Below, one piece after another: positions 6,163 through 8,772 of a stretch of DNA of 8,772 nt. A program made the position numbers and the translations under genes. The stretch lies in contig JAFAPF010000051.1 in the NCBI GenBank assembly GCA_019247245.1, forward strand, positions 1-8,772, given 5' to 3'. Each line of letters opens with the position of its first letter. Within the stretch, counting starts at the first letter, position 1. The DNA is from Rubrobacter sp. Lineage in GTDB: Bacteria > Actinomycetota > Rubrobacteria > Rubrobacterales > Rubrobacteraceae. The notes below the pieces were generated by a model. It was not told the DNA's origin, made no database searches, and was given only the letters and a program-made list of their open reading frames with translations.

Positions 6163-6199
6163 AGGACCTCACCTATGGGGAGGGGGTAGGTGAGGTCCT
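6163..6199. repeat. Strong perfect hairpin, 13-bp stem
   Basis: AGGACCTCACCT (6163-6174) is perfectly complementary to AGGTGAGGTCCT (6188-6199), and A6175-T6187 extends the stem to 13 pairs, leaving a purine-rich 11-base loop of nearly all G. No T run follows on either strand, so it is not a canonical terminator. It lies 35 bases before the terminator at 6234-6277. It could stabilise the 3' end of a plus-strand RNA or help end the minus-strand glycosyltransferase transcript. Confidence 0.85.
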
Positions 6200-6233
6200 T
6201 GGCGGCGCCCTTCGGGGGGAGGGGCTGCGGCTG

Positions 6234-6277
6234 CCCGGGAGCGTTCTAGTTTTGGATGGGGACGCTCCCGGGTTTTC
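6234..6277 (+). terminator. Strong intrinsic terminator pointing along the plus strand
   Basis: CCCGGGAGCGT (6234-6244) pairs perfectly with ACGCTCCCGGG (6262-6272), giving 11 pairs plus a T-G wobble around a 15-base loop, and is followed at once by TTTTCTAT. This is a textbook Rho-independent terminator for a plus-strand transcript. Its T run overlaps the TAG stop codon of the minus-strand glycosyltransferase at 6277-6279. Read on the minus strand the hairpin is followed by GC-rich sequence without a T run, so any role there would be weaker. Confidence 0.85.
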
Positions 6278-7842
6278 TATCGGTAGAAGATGGGAAGGGA
6301 GGTACTGGCGTAAGCGGTAAGCCAGTGGAGATCCTCTTCGGTGAACTGTTCGGTAGAGTTACGGGTAGCATAGATGAGGCCTATCGAGTGTTCTCCATTG
6401 AGAACCGGCACAGCCAGAGAGCTGGCCCAACGAGTATTGGTGCGGGCCTGCGGGAGGCGTCTGGGACCAGTCACCATGAGGGTGGGCTGGGAGCTACGGA
6501 GCACGAGTTGTATGGCGCTTTTGTCGGCGCTCGTGAGTGGGCGTGGCGCGTCGGCGATCGTTGCGGACGACTGTGCTACATAAGAGAGACCTTCGGCCCG
6601 AATAAGGCTGACCCAGTCTGCCTTGAGCTCTTCGCGCGCTTCTTTGGCTATCGCCTCCGGTGGAACCGTGGGATCGAGGCTCTTCGGGGCGGGATAGCGA
6701 AAAACGAAACGGGAGCTCAAAATAAAGTTCGTGCTCGTCCCGGCGATAATGCCTAGAAAAGCAGCTATAGCATAGTAGGGGAAATCGGCGCTGACGTACT
6801 TGATCAGAGGGTAGTACACCGCGAAGTTCGCCCCTAGGGCGACGATAGCTACCGGATAAGCGAGTGCTCCACGCAGAAAGAAGTGAATCCGGCTCGAGTG
6901 TCTGATATCACGCCAGGTGAAGGAGCTGTTAAGTAGAAAATTGCTCAAAATGCTCATGCCCACAGCCGCCATCCAGGCTACGGTGGGGTTAGCGTCGAAA
7001 TACTCGACAAGGGTTATTAAGGTTAGCATGTTCACCAATACTCCCGAGGTGCCTACGAGGGCGAACTTCCAGAAGCGCCCTGCCGAAGGGACGTACCAGA
7101 ACAGGCTAGCTATATGTGCCAGATACTCTAGACCCCGACGGACGTTCGCTTTCGAGACCCCTGCGTTGCGCGCTTGGAAGTTCAGCGGTACTTCGATCAC
7201 CTTCAGTTCTGGGGCGCAGACTAGGATCTCTAGGAGGATTTTGAATCCCGTCGGTCTGAATTGGATACCTGATATGGCTGCGTTCCTAACAAGGAAAAAG
7301 CCGGTCAACGGATCACTGGTCTTCCTTGCTTCCTTAAAGAGGATCTGAGCCAGATATTTGCTGCCAACAGAGACTGCCTTACGTACCGGTCCCGAAAGCC
7401 CAGCGTAGCTACCTCCTTGAGCGTAGCGGCTTGCTACCACCACGTCCGCTCCCGAGGCCTGAGCTTCCTCTAGCATCTCACGCACCTTCCTTGGAGGGTG
7501 CTGAAGATCGGCGTCCATCACGCAGGTATAATCGCTCCTGTGCGCGGCGACGTCGATGCCCATCGTCACAGCCGTCGAGAGACCACCGCCCTGCTCGGCT
7601 TCCTTACGGTGGATCAAGACGATCCGGTGGTCCTCTTCGCTTAAAGTGCGCACTACCTCTGGTGTCTCGTCGGTTGAGTCGTCTACGAAGACCATCCGGT
7701 AGTCAACACCCGATAAGACCTCCTTAAGCTCCCATACTAAGACGGGGATATTCCTCGCCTCGTTGCGTGTCGGGATTATCAATGTTAGGAGGGGCCTCCC
7801 TTTGGCCTGCGTGCTCGTCAAAGTTTGCTTCTCCAGCCTCAT
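6277..7842 (-). CDS. GT2 polyprenyl-phosphate glycosyltransferase with GtrA and GAF-like domains
   Basis: The 521-residue product has three parts. Residues 18-245 are a GT-A family 2 glycosyltransferase of the dolichol-phosphate mannose synthase type: LIIPTRNEARNIP (21-33), VFVDDSTDET (51-60), the metal-binding MDADLQHPP (109-117) and DPLTGFFLVR (177-186). It should transfer a sugar from a nucleotide donor to a polyprenyl phosphate on the inner membrane face. Residues 257-384 are a GtrA-type domain with four membrane helices (about 258-282, 287-306, 322-342, 353-377), as in lipid-linked-sugar enzymes and flippases. Residues 403-519 are soluble and end like a GAF domain (SSLAVPVLNGEHSIGLIYA, then FTEEDLHWLTAYAS). 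A sensor-like domain here is unusual. ATG 7842 has a weak AGGCGA upstream. Sugar and final acceptor are unknown; cell-envelope glycan or glycoprotein modification is inferred. Confidence 0.9.
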   Translation of the reverse strand: MRLEKQTLTSTQAKGRPLLTLIIPTRNEARNIPVLVWELKEVLSGVDYRMVFVDDSTDETPEVVRTLSEEDHRIVLIHRKEAEQGGGLSTAVTMGIDVAAHRSDYTCVMDADLQHPPRKVREMLEEAQASGADVVVASRYAQGGSYAGLSGPVRKAVSVGSKYLAQILFKEARKTSDPLTGFFLVRNAAISGIQFRPTGFKILLEILVCAPELKVIEVPLNFQARNAGVSKANVRRGLEYLAHIASLFWYVPSAGRFWKFALVGTSGVLVNMLTLITLVEYFDANPTVAWMAAVGMSILSNFLLNSSFTWRDIRHSSRIHFFLRGALAYPVAIVALGANFAVYYPLIKYVSADFPYYAIAAFLGIIAGTSTNFILSSRFVFRYPAPKSLDPTVPPEAIAKEAREELKADWVSLIRAEGLSYVAQSSATIADAPRPLTSADKSAIQLVLRSSQPTLMVTGPRRLPQARTNTRWASSLAVPVLNGEHSIGLIYATRNSTEQFTEEDLHWLTAYASTSLPIFYR

Positions 7843-7944
7843 ACTTCGCCTAGGCTAGCATATGCGCCAGATGAGCCCAAAGCGAGTGCGAACCTAGGTA
7901 AACTTACGACGAGTCATACAGAAGAGCTGAACAGGAGGCGAAAG
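7843..7944. promoter_or_regulatory. Divergent control region between glycosyltransferase and acylphosphatase
   Basis: These 102 bases separate the divergently transcribed glycosyltransferase and acylphosphatase genes, so by arrangement they should hold a promoter for each. I cannot pick a convincing -35/-10 pair on either strand. AGGAGG at 7933-7938 is an excellent ribosome site 6 bases before ATG 7945 and fixes the acylphosphatase start. Two 8-base palindromes, GCCTAGGC (7848-7855) and ACCTAGGT (7892-7899), lie 44 bases apart. Confidence 0.45.
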
Positions 7945-8229
7945 ATGGCCGCTGAAAATATGGAACGAGCACACGTTTACGTTTCGGGACAGGTACAGGG
8001 CGTCAGCTTCCGTGACGCGACGCGCCAGCAGGCTAAGCAACTCGGCTTACACGGCTGGGTCCGTAACCTCCAGGATGGTCGGGTCGAGGCGGTCTTCGAG
8101 GGCGAGTCCGATACCGTGCAGGAGATGGTTCAATGGTGCGAAAGCGGTCCGTCGAGCGCAGACGTCGAGGACGTCTCAGTGGAGCGAGAAGAACCCTCGG
8201 GTGATCTTACGGGCTTCGAGGTTCTGTGA
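7945..8229 (+). CDS. acyP: Acylphosphatase
   Basis: Acylphosphatase hydrolyses acyl phosphates such as acetyl-phosphate or carbamoyl-phosphate in the cytoplasm. The 94-residue product is the normal length for this single ferredoxin-like domain. Both signatures are present: GQVQGVSFRDATRQQA (15-30) with the phosphate-binding Arg23, and GWVRNLQDGRVEAVFEG (37-53) with the catalytic Asn41; these fall at the same numbers as in the well-studied animal enzyme. Asp24 replaces the more usual aromatic residue after Arg23, a small deviation. The frame is open further upstream, but ATG 7945 is preceded by a perfect AGGAGG at 6 bases, which decides the start. The stop overlaps the GTG of RNase HIII by 4 bases, so the pair is translationally coupled. 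No metabolic link between the two is known to me. Confidence 0.95.
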   Translation: MAAENMERAHVYVSGQVQGVSFRDATRQQAKQLGLHGWVRNLQDGRVEAVFEGESDTVQEMVQWCESGPSSADVEDVSVEREEPSGDLTGFEVL

Positions 8230-8772
8230 GCGACGCGCCAGCGAACGACCTACCCGACGGCCTCAAACGTCTCATTGAGACGGCGGGAGCAAAGATCTCC
8301 AAGGGTCGGCATATAGACTACGGCACCCAATATCGTGTAACCTGCGGCACCGAAACTGCGACGGTAAACGTCTATGTATCAGGGAAGATCTCTGCCGGAG
8401 GTAAACCTTCAACCTTATTAGATTTGCTTGAGGACTGGCGGCTCGCCCAGACGGAACTCAGAGCAAGTGTTCCCGAGAAGCGTCCACAGAGGCCCCCCAG
8501 TCCGGACGAGGTGAACGGAACGCCGCGGGTGGGTACTGATGAGGCTGGCAAAGGTGACTACTTCGGACCCCTGGTAATTGCGGGTATACGGGTCTCAGAG
8601 GAAAAAGCGGCCCAGGAGTTGTGGAAGATGGGAGTGAGGGATTCTAAAATGCTAAGCGGCGCCAAGGCTATAAGCCTCGCGCAGCGTATAGTGGAATTTA
8701 TCGGTCCGCAGAACGTGCGAGTCGTAGTCCTTCATCCCCACGAGTATGAAAAGCGCAGAAGCGCTGCCGACA
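8226..8772 (+). CDS. rnhC: Ribonuclease HIII (3' end outside window)
   Basis: RNase HIII cuts the RNA strand of RNA:DNA hybrids. The 182 visible residues run off the right edge without a stop. Residues 12-75 match the family's N-terminal TBP-like substrate-binding domain (GAKISKGRHIDYGTQYRV, then TVNVYVSGKI). The catalytic domain begins at GTDEAGKGDYFGPLVIAG (103-120), the diagnostic RNase HIII motif, with catalytic Asp105 and Glu106; the third carboxylate is Asp139 in VRDSKML. The fourth should lie beyond the window. GKG in this motif and the N-terminal domain separate it from RNase HII. GTG 8226 overlaps the acylphosphatase stop (GTGA) and has GAGG 4 bases upstream. RNase HIII is best known in Firmicutes and scattered elsewhere, so its presence in an actinobacterial background is of some phylogenetic interest. 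Confidence 0.94.
   Translation, partial: MSDAPANDLPDGLKRLIETAGAKISKGRHIDYGTQYRVTCGTETATVNVYVSGKISAGGKPSTLLDLLEDWRLAQTELRASVPEKRPQRPPSPDEVNGTPRVGTDEAGKGDYFGPLVIAGIRVSEEKAAQELWKMGVRDSKMLSGAKAISLAQRIVEFIGPQNVRVVVLHPHEYEKRRSAAD

Larger units (their letters stand above)
5552..6276. other. Long intergenic region with structured plus strand, no convincing protein gene
   Basis: A 725-base gap. Two plus-strand frames are open here (one running to 5919, one from ATG 5923 to 6189), but neither product resembles a protein family, neither has a ribosome site, and their codon use is much more AT-rich than in neighbouring genes. What is visible is RNA-like structure on the plus strand: interleaved inverted repeats at 5578-5625, small stems at 5640-5659 and 6038-6055, a perfect 13-base-pair hairpin at 6162-6200 and a terminator at 6234-6277. 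No rnpB, ssrA, ffs or tRNA signature was recognised. An unidentified non-coding RNA is possible. Confidence 0.6.

Noticed and set aside
5923..6189. Plus-strand open frame of 88 codons ending in the loop of the 13-bp hairpin
   Set aside because: No ribosome site before ATG 5923, AT-rich third positions unlike neighbouring genes and no recognisable motif. It is the best protein candidate for the transcript ending at 6277, so it is kept only as a weak alternative.
6256..6756. Plus-strand 166-codon frame starting in the terminator loop
   Set aside because: Antisense to the GAF-like and GtrA coding sequence, begins inside a terminator hairpin and shows no motif.
7848..7899. Two CCTAGG-centred palindromes as a possible operator pair
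   Set aside because: CCTAGG also occurs inside coding regions of the window (for example near 4167, 4779 and 6833), so two copies here are not distinctive.
1..8772. HAIR operator, tRNA, rRNA, CRISPR array or insertion sequence
   Set aside because: I looked for CTTGAGT/ACTCAAG pairs, TTCRANNC T-loops with paired arms, regularly spaced repeats and transposase motifs, and found none that held up. The HspR operator is expected upstream of dnaK, outside the window.

Overview
The window looks like chromosomal DNA of an actinobacterium. The main clue is the gene order grpE, dnaJ, hspR at the left edge: dnaK-grpE-dnaJ-hspR is the usual actinobacterial heat-shock operon. Other clues are GTG starts in 4-base GTGA overlaps, a B-box-type zinc finger of the kind found at the N-terminus of actinobacterial rhomboid-like proteins, and a DivIVA/F0-b-like coiled-coil protein common in that phylum. 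Genes look moderately GC-rich by eye, less extreme than Streptomyces, and the long gaps between them look clearly more AT-rich. A deep-branching lineage (for example Rubrobacter-like) is possible, but this is inference. There are no tRNA or rRNA genes, insertion sequences or CRISPR arrays that I can see.

Layout: (1) 2-2497, plus strand, a tightly packed chaperone operon: grpE (its start lies outside the window), dnaJ, hspR and a small zinc-finger membrane protein, with gaps of 2 bases or short overlaps, probably closed by a hairpin terminator near 2506-2536. (2) 2498-3062, a long AT-rich non-coding stretch with short direct repeats, a hairpin and a CIRCE-like sequence, leading into a coiled-coil protein gene (3063-3617). 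(3) 3618-3930, a second gap. (4) 3931-5551, minus strand, a two-gene unit: a SAM hydrolase (DUF62 family), then a membrane/coiled-coil protein of unknown function that overlaps it by 14 bases. (5) 5552-6276, a 725-base gap with no convincing protein gene but several hairpins, ending in a textbook intrinsic terminator that points along the plus strand. (6) 6277-7842, minus strand, a polyprenyl-phosphate glycosyltransferase with a GtrA-type membrane domain and an extra C-terminal GAF-like domain. (7) 7945-8772, plus strand, acylphosphatase overlapping the start of RNase HIII, which runs off the right edge.

How it works together: GrpE and DnaJ are the nucleotide-exchange factor and J-protein for DnaK. 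HspR is the repressor that normally shuts this operon off with DnaK as co-repressor, so the operon carries its own feedback loop. The remaining genes form small independent units (SAM or adenosine salvage, cell-surface glycosylation, RNA:DNA hybrid removal) with no evident shared pathway.

Most worth following up: the glycosyltransferase-GtrA-GAF fusion; the plus-strand terminator with no recognisable gene in front of it (possible orphan RNA); and the repeat-rich, CIRCE-like non-coding region after the heat-shock operon. I found no clear evidence of a new defence or mobile system.
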